A DNA stretch of 64,000 nucleotides from an uncultured Lachnospiraceae bacterium (GTDB lineage: Bacteria; Bacillota; Clostridia; Lachnospirales; Lachnospiraceae), in contig CAJTKK010000011.1 in the NCBI GenBank assembly GCA_910576535.1, positions 1-64,000 of the forward strand, in the 5' to 3' direction. Each line of letters opens with the position of its first letter. Positions within the stretch are counted from its first letter, which is position 1. Positions 27,267-35,961 of the stretch are shown here, piece by piece. A model generated the notes under the pieces. That model was not told the origin of the DNA and made no database searches. It was given only the letters and a program-made list of their open reading frames with translations. The translations under genes were made by a program, and so were the position numbers.

Positions 27267-28616
27267 TCAGCTCCGGAATTTCCTCTGTTTCATATGATTT
27301 GCAAAATACCCGAATACCAGCGATAAAAAGAAAAACTTGATAGCCGCGTCCGCATAAAAAAAAGCATAATCCGCAAACGATTCCAGTTTTATATTCTCTC
27401 CCCCTGTCCCCGAAAGTCCAAACCGGACTGCATCATAGATGGAGACCAGGGCTTTATTTTTATAATAGAAAAAGTATAAATACGCCATCCCCAAAGCCAC
27501 TTCTATGTAATTAACAAGCAGCATGATCATCGAGCGGATCAGGTTTGCCGATGGCCGCTGGATATCCGCCATCATAATCAGGGTCAGCAGATAAGTAACG
27601 GTATCGCTCATACTGTAAATGATCATGCCCGGAAATACTGTTTCATAAATTTGTGGGTTTTGCGTGAAAAATCCCCAATGCCAAAATATATAAAAACAAA
27701 CCGGCAAAGACACTTTTACTAAAGCCAGCCATTCTACCGTTTTCCTCCGTTTCTCCCAGTCCGCTTTTCCAAAAAGATCCTTTAGCATCATAATAGGCAT
27801 GAAAAGAAACCGTACAGCCATCAGCAATGCCCTTACCGCCCCCGCTGCGGCAAAGTATCCCCGTTTCTCATCATACCTGATGATTTCATTCATATAACGC
27901 CAATGCGCTATAAAAGAATTTTGGAAAACTGCCTTCTTCCCGTTACGGAACAAAGGCTTGTACCCATTCCAGATCCGTTCCGCCGACTTGAAATTCCTGT
28001 TGCATGTCTCTTCCTTCTTGTCATAGACATAAAGATAAATATGTTCTAAGCCGCTCATGGCAAACAGCTCCTCATCTTCATCTTTCCACTCCGTCAATGC
28101 ATTCCCAAGACCTGCCAAGGCTATTTTTACCGCTAACGGAAAAGGGAATCCGTACTCCCCCGATCCGATGACAGGCACCGCAAGGTTTCTAATCCCCGCA
28201 TTTTCCCTGACTACCCTTATGATGTTATCGTAACATGATTCCAAAAGGATTACCCTGGAACTGGAACAGCCTATGCCCCTTCCCGCATCCCCGTCATATT
28301 TGCTCCCTACTACATGAATCACATTCCTGCATAGTCCATAGCCTTCCGTTTTTACTGCCTGCCCCCTGCTGCACCGTATCCTGTTTTTCTCATTTCCTGT
28401 TGCCAGTTCCTTGCAGATCATATCCGCAAAATTTTCCCCATTGATAAAAAAAGAGTTGACGGCAGCATGAATGCTGCCGTCAACCCCCTGATCGCTGCCC
28501 ATCAGCGTGGGATTGGCAGCATTCACTATTGTATCAATATTTCTCAAATTGATCTTGCCGGAATCTTCGATCTTTCCTTTCACGATTTTTATAATATCCG
28601 CGATATTTTTATCCAT
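27267..28616 (-). CDS. Macro domain protein with C-terminal membrane segments
   Basis: Predicted ADP-ribose-type ligand sensor coupled to a membrane effector. From ATG 28616 (GAGG upstream; the frame opens at 28700 without a good site) it has 449 residues. Residues about 10-185 are a macro domain with the ADP-ribose loops NAANP (32-36) and PVIGSGEYGF (148-157). From about 263 on there are four or five hydrophobic segments. The last segment is preceded by a Gly/Thr-rich stretch (GLSGTGGEN) that is weakly reminiscent of a channel pore loop. Thoeris type II ThsA pairs macro and membrane parts in the opposite order. First gene of the three-gene SIR2 operon, 97 bases after flagellin. Confidence 0.75.
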   Translation of the reverse strand: MDKNIADIIKIVKGKIEDSGKINLRNIDTIVNAANPTLMGSDQGVDGSIHAAVNSFFINGENFADMICKELATGNEKNRIRCSRGQAVKTEGYGLCRNVIHVVGSKYDGDAGRGIGCSSSRVILLESCYDNIIRVVRENAGIRNLAVPVIGSGEYGFPFPLAVKIALAGLGNALTEWKDEDEELFAMSGLEHIYLYVYDKKEETCNRNFKSAERIWNGYKPLFRNGKKAVFQNSFIAHWRYMNEIIRYDEKRGYFAAAGAVRALLMAVRFLFMPIMMLKDLFGKADWEKRRKTVEWLALVKVSLPVCFYIFWHWGFFTQNPQIYETVFPGMIIYSMSDTVTYLLTLIMMADIQRPSANLIRSMIMLLVNYIEVALGMAYLYFFYYKNKALVSIYDAVRFGLSGTGGENIKLESFADYAFFYADAAIKFFFLSLVFGYFANHMKQRKFRS

Positions 28617-28713
28617 TTGCGCTTTATCCTCTGTTCCCCTTTTGTTTCCGGCTTTTGCATCATCAGATCCCCCAAAGCAAGCTGAAGAAATCCTTGACAT
28701 CCCAGTTGTTCTT

Positions 28714-30114
28714 TTAACTGATTAAGCTAATGACATCCCGGTTGACCTGATTTGCCTGCGTCAGCATGGACTGGCCTGCCTGATCGAGTATATTCAACAT
28801 AGACTCCATCACCATTCCCGTTGCCATATCCATATCCCTGATCCTGGATTCCGCAGCCGTTGTATTCTCTACTACATTATCCCCGTTGGAAATCGCACTG
28901 CCAAGCCGGTTCTGCTGCGCCCCGATTTTCGCCCTCTGCCTGCTGATTGCCAGCATGGCGAACTCTGTCCTCTCAAGAGCGTCATTGCATCCCGCTACGG
29001 TAGTGACATCCAGCTCGCTGATGCCTAAAAGCCCTGAATTCATTCGCTCAATTTCCAGCTCCAGCTTTTCTCCGCCCTCTGCCCCGCTCTGTATCGGGAA
29101 CAGATTGGAAATGCGCATATCGGCGGAACCGGTAATTTCTGCGAAGTTTGCTTTTCCATAATCTTGATTATTTTTATAGTGATCGCATTGAGCTTGCGCT
29201 GCGGCCTCCGTAGCATACCTCTGTTCTGTCCGGAGAATTAACTTAGTGGGATCGTTGCTTTTTACCAAAACATTGGAATGACTTACCATCAACCCATTGT
29301 CCGGCTGCGTACTAGTGTTCGTACGCGCCGGATGTGTTTCTATAAAATCATACAACGCTTTCACAATCTGGCTTCCGTTTGTCATCCCATGGATATCTAT
29401 CTGATAATGATGCGGCACGCTTTGGTTTACCGACTCCGGATTTAAGAATGCGCTCTGGGTTCCATTTCCATTAATAAATGTAAATTCAAAAGTTTCCGCA
29501 CATGCAGCACTGCAAGTAAAAGAAAAGGATTTGTCATACAGCTTCTTTATATTCGCTATATTAATCGCGCTAAAGTCCATCGTAGCGGCCGGATAATACG
29601 CGTTTCCAAACTGATAAATTTCTGACAGATATCCCTTATCCGCCGAAGGTGATTTCACCAGATCCACCTGGATTAATTCTTCTTTCGTCAGGCCTGCCAG
29701 ATCAAAAATATGCATCCCGTTAAAAGTGGTTGACATGCCGACCCTGGAAATTTCCGAAACAATATTGGAAACCTCATCCTGGATCGCCGTCCTCTCAAAC
29801 TTAGTCATTGTGCCGTTCGCCGACTGGATGCTTAATTCCGTCACCCGGTTTAACATATCATGCACTTCTGCCAGCGCGCCGTCCGCCACCTGGCAAAGGG
29901 ATACGCCATCGCTGGTATTTCTCACGCCCTGCTCCAAGCCTCTGATCTGCTTGCGCATCTTCTCTGAAATAGATAATCCTGCCGCGTCATCGGCAGCCCT
30001 GTTAATGCGGTACCCGGAAGATAGTTTCTCCGTATTTTTTGCCCTGCGTCCTGTCGTTACATTTAAATTCCTGCTGGCATTCATTGCTTGAATATTATTT
30101 TTAATCGAACTCAT
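28714..30114 (-). CDS. Flagellin
   Basis: Flagellar filament subunit. 466 residues from ATG 30114 (GGAGGG upstream; the in-frame ATG at 30129 overlaps this ribosome site and is rejected). The N-terminal D0/D1 region (SSIKNNIQAMNASRNL; LSSGYRINRAADDAAGLSIS) and C-terminal D1/D0 region (AQQNRLGSAISNGDNV; QAGQSMLTQANQVNRDVISL) are canonical. The middle (about 160-400) is a variable domain containing two Cys residues (CSAACAE), unusual for a secreted surface protein. It has its own promoter and a 300-base leader. No export, hook or motor genes are near. A glycan island upstream may modify it. Confidence 0.93.
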   Translation of the reverse strand: MSSIKNNIQAMNASRNLNVTTGRRAKNTEKLSSGYRINRAADDAAGLSISEKMRKQIRGLEQGVRNTSDGVSLCQVADGALAEVHDMLNRVTELSIQSANGTMTKFERTAIQDEVSNIVSEISRVGMSTTFNGMHIFDLAGLTKEELIQVDLVKSPSADKGYLSEIYQFGNAYYPAATMDFSAINIANIKKLYDKSFSFTCSAACAETFEFTFINGNGTQSAFLNPESVNQSVPHHYQIDIHGMTNGSQIVKALYDFIETHPARTNTSTQPDNGLMVSHSNVLVKSNDPTKLILRTEQRYATEAAAQAQCDHYKNNQDYGKANFAEITGSADMRISNLFPIQSGAEGGEKLELEIERMNSGLLGISELDVTTVAGCNDALERTEFAMLAISRQRAKIGAQQNRLGSAISNGDNVVENTTAAESRIRDMDMATGMVMESMLNILDQAGQSMLTQANQVNRDVISLIS

Positions 30115-30411
30115 TGAATGTCCCTCCATCTTTTATCAATTCTTGTTCTACCAACAAAAGTCAGATTCCCCGCGGAATAAAACAATGACTACGGATCTTT
30201 TGAATAAGCATAAATATCTCTGTCCGGTTTTTGTTTCAAAAGAAATCCCGCTGATATTTCCCCTGAAACAAAAACACAGACTACGACACTGTTCCTTTTC
30301 TTGTCATAGCCTGTACGATTGCATTACAAAAAATGATTTTTCATATCCATTTTCCCCTTTACCAATATAATCCATCATGCTTATTCTATTATCCGAATCT
30401 ATATTTACTTA
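30115..30411 (-). promoter_or_regulatory. Long structured flagellin leader
   Basis: Untranslated leader of about 300 bases. It holds a 12-bp perfect inverted repeat GTTTTTGTTTCA/TGAAACAAAAAC (30227-30238 and 30264-30275; 25-base loop). Nearer the 5' end is an 8-codon open frame (30350-30324, MDMKNHFL) behind GGGG, which could be a leader peptide. I found no match to known c-di-GMP riboswitch sequence signatures. The function is unknown. Confidence 0.4.
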
Positions 30412-30417
30412 GAATAT

Positions 30418-30446
30418 ATTCTACCATAATTTATTATGGATATCAA
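30418..30446 (-). promoter_or_regulatory. Sigma-A promoter of flagellin with palindromic spacer
   Basis: The minus strand reads TTGATA (30446-30441), 17 bases, TAGAAT (30423-30418). The spacer itself contains the inverted repeat CCATAAT-TT-ATTATGG (30424-30439), a candidate operator. I found no clear sigma-D site here. Confidence 0.62.
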
Positions 30447-30453
30447 CACGGTT

Positions 30454-30825
30454 TTACATTTTATTCCGTCTTTCTGCCGCTGCTTTTTTCAGGCTGTCCA
30501 AAAAGGGGAGGACAACCTCTTCCAGGAGCTGTGCCGTTTTTTCATCCTCCCTGTTTTTCATGGCTTCCCCCAGCTTAAGCAGACCGGCGTTTAACTCTTC
30601 TTTCTTTTCCTGTATCTTTCCTCCATCCAATACGTCGGCCGTCCGGTTATAAATCTCAATCACCCAGTTTAAACCATCCATGCATTGTTTCCGGAAGTCA
30701 TCCGTATCCGGCTGCCTGTTCCCCCTTAGTTCCCCGCATAAAGCCTGCATACCAGGAATTAATTTTCCAAGATATTCCCCAACCGCTTCCACTGCTTCCA
30801 TTTTCTCTTTTTGCAGATTTTCCAT
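30454..30825 (-). CDS. Small helical protein of unknown function
   Basis: A 123-residue, highly charged protein predicted to be all helical, with no membrane segment. I do not recognise the family. AAGGAGG lies 8 bases before the ATG, so it is a real gene. Position between a glycosyltransferase and flagellin, both in the same direction, hints at a flagellum-related chaperone or glycosylation accessory, but nothing in the sequence shows this. Confidence 0.6.
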   Translation of the reverse strand: MENLQKEKMEAVEAVGEYLGKLIPGMQALCGELRGNRQPDTDDFRKQCMDGLNWVIEIYNRTADVLDGGKIQEKKEELNAGLLKLGEAMKNREDEKTAQLLEEVVLPFLDSLKKAAAERRNKM

Positions 30826-30937
30826 TTGTCATCCTCCTTTGTTCTTTTATTTTTCTGTATATTTTCCGCTCCAGCCCCTATGATACCGCATAACGGTATT
30901 TCAATCCGCACGGAAAATACCCGTGTTTTAGACATTC

Positions 30938-31930
30938 TTACAGGAATCCTTTTTCCTTTCGGAATAAATATTCTGCTAACGGCAGCCTGATGACTCCCTG
31001 ATACCATTTGTACAGTTCCCTTTGGAAGAAAAACCCTTCCCCATAGTCCAAAATTCCAAATTCCTGTTCCGTCACCATCCGTATATATTGATAGCAATTT
31101 TGAAAAGCTTCAAACGTCTGCATGGACTCCAGATACCAGAGAAGGAAATAAACCAGTTCATTCATAAAGCTTTGTTCATAAATTTCAAACAAACCTTGCC
31201 TTTTCAGCTCTTCCCCTATCAATGACCACATTTTAAACCCATTCAGCCAGTTTTTTTCCTTTGTATTGGACAAAGAGCCGGATACCCGAATCCTATGTAT
31301 GGCCAATGCCTCTTCTATATATGCAATTTTTTCCGCTCTTGCCATAAGCATATAAACAAAAAAACCATCCTCCGATGAACGGAACCCGGGAAACCGGTAA
31401 CCGCACCGCTCTACAAAATCCGCACTAAAAAGCTTATCCCAAGGCCAGCCTTTCGCAATCTGGAAAATTCCCCCACAGTTAAGATCCTTTCCGGCAAATA
31501 CATCCCGCTGGCCCAGAAACAGTTCTTCAAATCCCCAGTCCATCTTCTCTGCCCGGCCCTTTTCATCCTGCTGCATATATCTGCACATCACGATGTCCGC
31601 ATCCGTTTCTTCCGCTTTTCCCGCCATCTTTTCTATCATGGCGGGAACATAAAAATCATCCGCGTCCAAAAACAACAGATACTTCCCCGAAGCCTGCTCC
31701 ATCCCTTTATTCCTTGCCACCCCCGCATATTGATTTTCCTGGGTTATAATCCGTATCCGGGAATCTTTTTTTGCATAGTCTTGCAGGATCCGGGGCGATG
31801 CATCTGTAGAGCCGTCATCGACGCAGATAATTTCCATTTCCTTCATGGTCTGGTTACAGATACTGTCCAGGCATTGTTCTAAATACCTCTCTTCATTATA
31901 TACCGGAAGAATTACCGATACCTTAACCAT
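30938..31930 (-). CDS. Family 2 glycosyltransferase
   Basis: GT-A enzyme transferring a sugar from a nucleotide donor; acceptor unknown. It starts MVKVSVILPVYNEERYLEQC (ATG 31930 with GGGAGG 8 bases upstream; the frame opens at 31960). The family pattern continues with CVDDGSTDASP (about 35) and the DXD-type LFLDADDFY (about 87). The C-terminal half is an acceptor-side helical domain. It is upstream of the small helical protein and flagellin, and divergent from the plus-strand glycosyltransferase operon, so flagellin glycosylation is plausible. Confidence 0.85.
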   Translation of the reverse strand: MVKVSVILPVYNEERYLEQCLDSICNQTMKEMEIICVDDGSTDASPRILQDYAKKDSRIRIITQENQYAGVARNKGMEQASGKYLLFLDADDFYVPAMIEKMAGKAEETDADIVMCRYMQQDEKGRAEKMDWGFEELFLGQRDVFAGKDLNCGGIFQIAKGWPWDKLFSADFVERCGYRFPGFRSSEDGFFVYMLMARAEKIAYIEEALAIHRIRVSGSLSNTKEKNWLNGFKMWSLIGEELKRQGLFEIYEQSFMNELVYFLLWYLESMQTFEAFQNCYQYIRMVTEQEFGILDYGEGFFFQRELYKWYQGVIRLPLAEYLFRKEKGFL

Positions 31931-32205
31931 CTTATATACCTCCCTGACGTACCCCGCCATCCTCCTTGCGGTTCCTTTCCTGTCTCTGCCCGTATCCTTC
32001 CTGGCCGGCCGGACGGTAAGCCTTTCGGCTCCCGGACTCTTTTTTCAAAAAACTCTTCTTGCATCCAGTTTATCATACTCTCTTTCCCCAGTCAAAAACT
32101 AAAGGATCCCATATTGGGCTTCTATTGCCTGCTTGGCCGGATAGATGCCGTCAATCAGGTTTCATTCTTCCTGGCAGTGATATTTCCTGCACAAATCCTT
32201 AACCC

Positions 32206-32234
32206 TTGACATCCCCTCAAAAATCAAGCAAAAT
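32206..32234 (+). promoter_or_regulatory. Candidate sigma-A promoter of plus-strand glycosyltransferase operon
   Basis: TTGACA (32206-32211), 17 bases, CAAAAT (32229-32234), 33 bases before the first gene. The remaining divergent gap 31931-32205 shows no other clear signal; I could not find the promoter of the minus-strand neighbour. Confidence 0.55.
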
Positions 32235-32266
32235 ACACTTAAAAGGATAAAAAACGGGGAGGGCAT

Positions 32267-33928
32267 ATGGACGAAATTATTTGCTATACCGGCCGCCTGC
32301 CGGCAAATGCCAGACAGAGTATTACTTTTATGGATCTTCTCCTGGACGAAAATTGGGCCAGCGGGCAAATCCTATGTCCTATAGAAGCATTCCAAAAAAC
32401 AGGCAATATGAACTGCAAGCTAACCGCCAAGTTAAACTATGAATTTCTTCTGCGCGCCGTACAGGAATATCCTTTCACCGCTGTCGGTATTTCCGGCCCG
32501 TCAAACCCTCCCCCTCTCCATATGCCGGACAGCGTTGTATTGCTGCCGGATGCAAGCATGACGCAGAAAGATCCCTGGCACGGATACCGCACCGATTGTT
32601 ATATTATTGGCAAATACCAAAAAGAACTGCTTTCTTCCGGTTATTTTGACCTGGCCGTTGCCTCTTTGCTGCAGGACGCTTCCCGGCTCCCGGATCCCGA
32701 GGAAGCTGCCCGCTTGCTGGAACAAATGATTTCCCATTCCCCCGCATATTTTGAAATCGACGATGATACCCGTCCCATCTTAGTTTACCGTGGCCAGGAT
32801 ATCTGTTACAATACGTTGAATCTTTTTGCTGACGAATTTGCGAACGCATTACGTTCCTGCCGTCAGCGGACAGAAGTCTTCGATGCCGGACAAGAGGGAG
32901 GGCAAGCTTTGACACAGTTTATCGGATGCCGCTTCAAAGCGATTATCGGCATCCAGACTTATGCTTTTTCTATCATGATGCAGGATAAAAAAACGAACCT
33001 TCACGACTTAATCATAGGGCCAAAATACAATATGATCCTCGACCATCCAGCCTGGATGAAAGATCATATCGGAAGCGGACCCAAAGATTACTATCTGCTG
33101 ATTCATGACCGGAATTATTTAGCCTTTGCAAAGCGCTATTACAAAAAGGCGAAAAACAGTTTTTATTTCCCCCCTGGCGGCGTATATCCCTCCTGCCGGC
33201 GTCCGGAAAAGAGGTATGATATTACTTTTGTAGGTTCCTACCGCAACTATAGGGAAAGGCTGTCCCTTCTTGCTTCTTATGACCGCCCTTACCGTTTTTT
33301 AGCTGCCCGTTTTCTGCATATTATGCGCCGTAATCCCGATGTTCCTGCCGAACTGGCATTCCAAAAGACATTGGATTTTTATGATATCCGCTTAGACGAC
33401 GCCGGCTTTCTTGACTTATTTTATGAAATGCGGCAAGCCTGCTTCTGCATCATGCTCTATTACCGTGAAAAAGTCATCCTTACTTTGCTCCAGGCAGGGA
33501 TTGAAGTGCATGTATATAGCGATAGCTGGAAAAACGCTCCTTTTGCCGGGCATCCATGCCTCATCTGCCATCCCGCTCTCAGCGCGGAAAAAAGCCTGGA
33601 AATTATGGCACAGTCCAGGATTTCCTTTAATATTATGTCCTGGCATAAAGACGGGCTGACAGAACGCATTTTCAACGCCATGCTTTGCCGCTCCGTTGTA
33701 TTATCCGATAGAAGCTCCGCTTTAGAAGAAATATTCACCGATGGGCAAGAGATCATCCTTTTTTCTTTAAAGCGGCTTGACGCCCTTCCCTCCCTTGTGA
33801 AAGGCCTGCTCGCGGACAACCGGAAGCTGCAGGAAATCGCTGACAGGGGATACCATAAGGCCTGCCGGAACCATTCATGGGCCAGCCGGGCCAGGCAGTT
33901 TCTGGAATTGATCCAAGAAGATACATGA
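32267..33928 (+). CDS. CgeB-type glycosyltransferase (GT-B)
   Basis: A 553-residue GT-B protein of the CgeB/DUF3880 type. The C-terminal half contains a glycosyl transferase family 1 stretch: VHVYSDSW, AQSRISFNIMSWHKDGLTER and a DGQEIILFS donor-site end. The N-terminal 80 residues begin with DEIICYTGRLPANARQSITF and recur in a truncated copy 3 kb downstream. CgeB proteins glycosylate spore crust and, in several motile bacteria, flagellin-linked surfaces. GGGGAGGG precedes the start. First gene of a plus-strand run enclosed by minus-strand genes. Confidence 0.75.
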   Translation: MDEIICYTGRLPANARQSITFMDLLLDENWASGQILCPIEAFQKTGNMNCKLTAKLNYEFLLRAVQEYPFTAVGISGPSNPPPLHMPDSVVLLPDASMTQKDPWHGYRTDCYIIGKYQKELLSSGYFDLAVASLLQDASRLPDPEEAARLLEQMISHSPAYFEIDDDTRPILVYRGQDICYNTLNLFADEFANALRSCRQRTEVFDAGQEGGQALTQFIGCRFKAIIGIQTYAFSIMMQDKKTNLHDLIIGPKYNMILDHPAWMKDHIGSGPKDYYLLIHDRNYLAFAKRYYKKAKNSFYFPPGGVYPSCRRPEKRYDITFVGSYRNYRERLSLLASYDRPYRFLAARFLHIMRRNPDVPAELAFQKTLDFYDIRLDDAGFLDLFYEMRQACFCIMLYYREKVILTLLQAGIEVHVYSDSWKNAPFAGHPCLICHPALSAEKSLEIMAQSRISFNIMSWHKDGLTERIFNAMLCRSVVLSDRSSALEEIFTDGQEIILFSLKRLDALPSLVKGLLADNRKLQEIADRGYHKACRNHSWASRARQFLELIQEDT

Positions 33929-34028
33929 TAGTATATTTGAAATACCGTTTTTTTATAATCACCAGAAGAAGATCCGGGGCTTGCTCTATTGCCCGCGGAA
34001 ATCAAATGCTGTCCACGGAGGTAAAAGG

Positions 34029-35147
34029 ATGCTCCCTATTTCGGTTTGTATGATTGCTAAAAATGAGGAAAAACATATTGGCGAATGCCTGCGCCGCCTT
34101 TCATCCTTTGACTGGGAAATCATTGTTGCCGATACCGGCTCTACGGATCATACCGTAGAAATTGCCCGTATTTATACGCCCCACATTTATCATTTTCATT
34201 GGGTCAACGATTTCAGTGCGGCAAGGAACTACGCCGTATCCAAAGCAAGCAATGATTATATCCTTATGATTGACTGCGATGAATATTTAATGGAAGACGC
34301 CCTGACTGCCCCCCTCATCTTCCGCCTCCCCCAACTGATTGCCCCTGAGCAGGCCGGTTTGCTCCATCTCCTTAACCCGCTCCCCGGCAGGGAGGAAGAA
34401 CCTCTCCCCCCCGCATCATTGGATGTTTCTTCCTCTATTGCCATTCCCCCGGAACATATGCCCGTTACCCATGAACATGTCGCCCGTTTTTTTCACCGTA
34501 AATACACTTATTATCAAGGAACTATCCACGAACAGCTTACCTCAAAAGACGGAAAAGCGCTGCAGCTTGTCCCCATCCCTTTATCGCTTTACCATGTAGG
34601 CTACAGTTCCGGGGAAATCCGGAAGAAAAAAGCTTCCAGGAACATCCCCATGCTGGAAAAAGAACTAAAGGCAAACGGCCCGGAACCTTACCTTCTCTTC
34701 CAGTTGGCGCAATCCTATTTCGGGCTTTGCGACTATGAATCCGCCCTGCCTTATTTTGAACAGATTCTGTCTATGGATATTGACGAGCAGGAAGAATATG
34801 TCCAGACAATGATCGAATCCTACGGTTATTGCCTCCTTCACCTCAAGCAATACCAAAAAGCCCTGGAACTGGAAGGCATTTATCCCATCTTCTCAAAAAG
34901 GGCTGATTTTGTATTCCTTATGGGATTAGTTTATATGAATAATGCCATGTTTGACCGTTCTATTGCGGAATTCTTAAAAGCTGCATCCATCCCCGCCTAT
35001 GCCATGGACGGAGTCAACAGCTATTTGGCTTATTATAATATTGGAGTCATCTACGAATGCATGGGGGATTATGCAAAGGCCTCGGCATACTACAAAAAAT
35101 GCGGGGATTATGAACCGGCCCTGGAACGGGAAAAGGAGCTGCCATGA
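34029..35147 (+). CDS. Family 2 glycosyltransferase with TPR C-terminus
   Basis: A two-domain protein of about 372 residues. Residues 1-220 are a GT-A domain: PISVCMIAKNEEKHIGECLR, VADTGSTDHT and MIDCDEYL in place of the DXD. Residues 225-370 are TPR repeats with Tyr/Leu/Ala spacing (FQLAQSYFGLCDYESALPYF; YYNIGVIYECMGDYAKASAY). The start at 34029 has GGAGG 8 bases upstream (the frame opens at 33981). TPR-fused GT2 enzymes often act on proteins, so a flagellin substrate is a reasonable guess. Its last 4 bases overlap the truncated CgeB copy. Confidence 0.82.
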   Translation: MLPISVCMIAKNEEKHIGECLRRLSSFDWEIIVADTGSTDHTVEIARIYTPHIYHFHWVNDFSAARNYAVSKASNDYILMIDCDEYLMEDALTAPLIFRLPQLIAPEQAGLLHLLNPLPGREEEPLPPASLDVSSSIAIPPEHMPVTHEHVARFFHRKYTYYQGTIHEQLTSKDGKALQLVPIPLSLYHVGYSSGEIRKKKASRNIPMLEKELKANGPEPYLLFQLAQSYFGLCDYESALPYFEQILSMDIDEQEEYVQTMIESYGYCLLHLKQYQKALELEGIYPIFSKRADFVFLMGLVYMNNAMFDRSIAEFLKAASIPAYAMDGVNSYLAYYNIGVIYECMGDYAKASAYYKKCGDYEPALEREKELP

Positions 35148-35419
35148 AAAAAGAAATCTTGTGCTACACTGCTTACTTGCCGGAAGGCGTCAAACAGAAT
35201 ATTTCTTTCATGGAAATTCTTCTGGATGAAAACTGGGCAAACGGTAAAATAGAATGCCCGGAAGAAATATACTCGGAAACTGGAAATAGGAATCAAAAAC
35301 TTCATGCAAAACAGAATTACGAATTCCTGCTGCGCGCCGCATCCAAATTCCCTGTCACCGCCATCGGCATTTCCTCCAAAGACAGCCGCCTTTCCTCCTG
35401 CCAATCCTCTTCCTTGTAG
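35144..35419 (+). pseudogene. Truncated N-terminal copy of CgeB-type glycosyltransferase
   Basis: A 91-codon frame whose first 77 residues closely match the N-terminus of the gene at 32267 (both have an ICYT/LCYT start, LLDENWA, KLNYEFLLRA/KQNYEFLLRA and ending IGIS). After codon 77 (35374) similarity stops and 14 unrelated residues lead to a stop. About 475 residues of catalytic sequence are missing, so this is a remnant. It overlaps the preceding gene by ATGA, showing it was once a coupled third gene of the operon. Confidence 0.85.
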
Positions 35420-35475
35420 TTTTTATTCTGGTAAAATGCATTATAATAATATGCGTAATCCTTAAATATTTCCAT
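35317..35475 (-). pseudogene. 5' remnant of a methyltransferase gene, abutting the CgeB remnant
   Basis: A 52-codon frame on the minus strand starting at ATG 35475 with AGAGGA upstream. The first 23 residues (MEIFKDYAYYYNAFYQNKNY, then KEE) look like the opening of SAM-dependent methyltransferases of polysaccharide loci. From about 35405 on, the frame simply reads the back strand of the CgeB remnant until a stop at 35317. It therefore represents the start of a gene cut off by a rearrangement. Confidence 0.6.
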
Positions 35476-35498
35476 ACTCTTCCTCTTCTATCTCTATT

Positions 35499-35933
35499 TT
35501 ATTTATAGATCACCCGTTCTTCTTCTATCCCTTGAAACCGTTTCTTGTCATTGTCACCGGCATATGGCCCCTGTTTTACTTCGATCATTTCCACTTCTTC
35601 CAGCACGGAAAAGCCATGCCCGCCTGAAATCAGTAAGATGATATCCCCTGCATGCAGATCCCTGCTTTCCAGATAATCTTCATAGTCGTCATAAAAATCA
35701 ACACGGAGAATCCCCTTTTTAATAAAAAGCACCTCCTGCGTCATCACCACATTCCGGTGAACCAAGTTATGCACATGCGCATCAATTCTCTTTCCTGCAG
35801 GATGATGCATATATGCTACCTGTTGTGAATACTCGTTGGGGGTAATAAAATCAACCCCATCACTGGAATAATTATTCCGTATAATCAACGCCAATAGCCT
35901 ATTTTTCTTTTTTACTTCTTCCACCTGTCCCAT
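35499..35933 (-). CDS. Cupin-fold protein of glycan locus
   Basis: A 144-residue single-domain cupin. The metal-type motif is seen in HHPAGKRIDAHVHN (about 43-56), and the second cupin motif is HAGDIILLISGGHG. ATG 35933 is preferred to the TTG at 35945. Cupins in such loci include sugar isomerases and epimerases (FdtA/WbtF, RmlC-like) and regulatory cupins; I cannot choose. It lies 28 bases after the DegT aminotransferase and is the last intact gene of the minus-strand island. Confidence 0.65.
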   Translation of the reverse strand: MGQVEEVKKKNRLLALIIRNNYSSDGVDFITPNEYSQQVAYMHHPAGKRIDAHVHNLVHRNVVMTQEVLFIKKGILRVDFYDDYEDYLESRDLHAGDIILLISGGHGFSVLEEVEMIEVKQGPYAGDNDKKRFQGIEEERVIYK

Positions 35934-35961
35934 TTTCTCTCCCAATCCTTTCCTCTATTAT

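Noticed and set aside
30227..30275. Invertible DNA switch controlling flagellin
   Set aside because: The inverted repeats are only 12 bp with 25 bp between them and lie downstream of the promoter; no recombinase gene is near.
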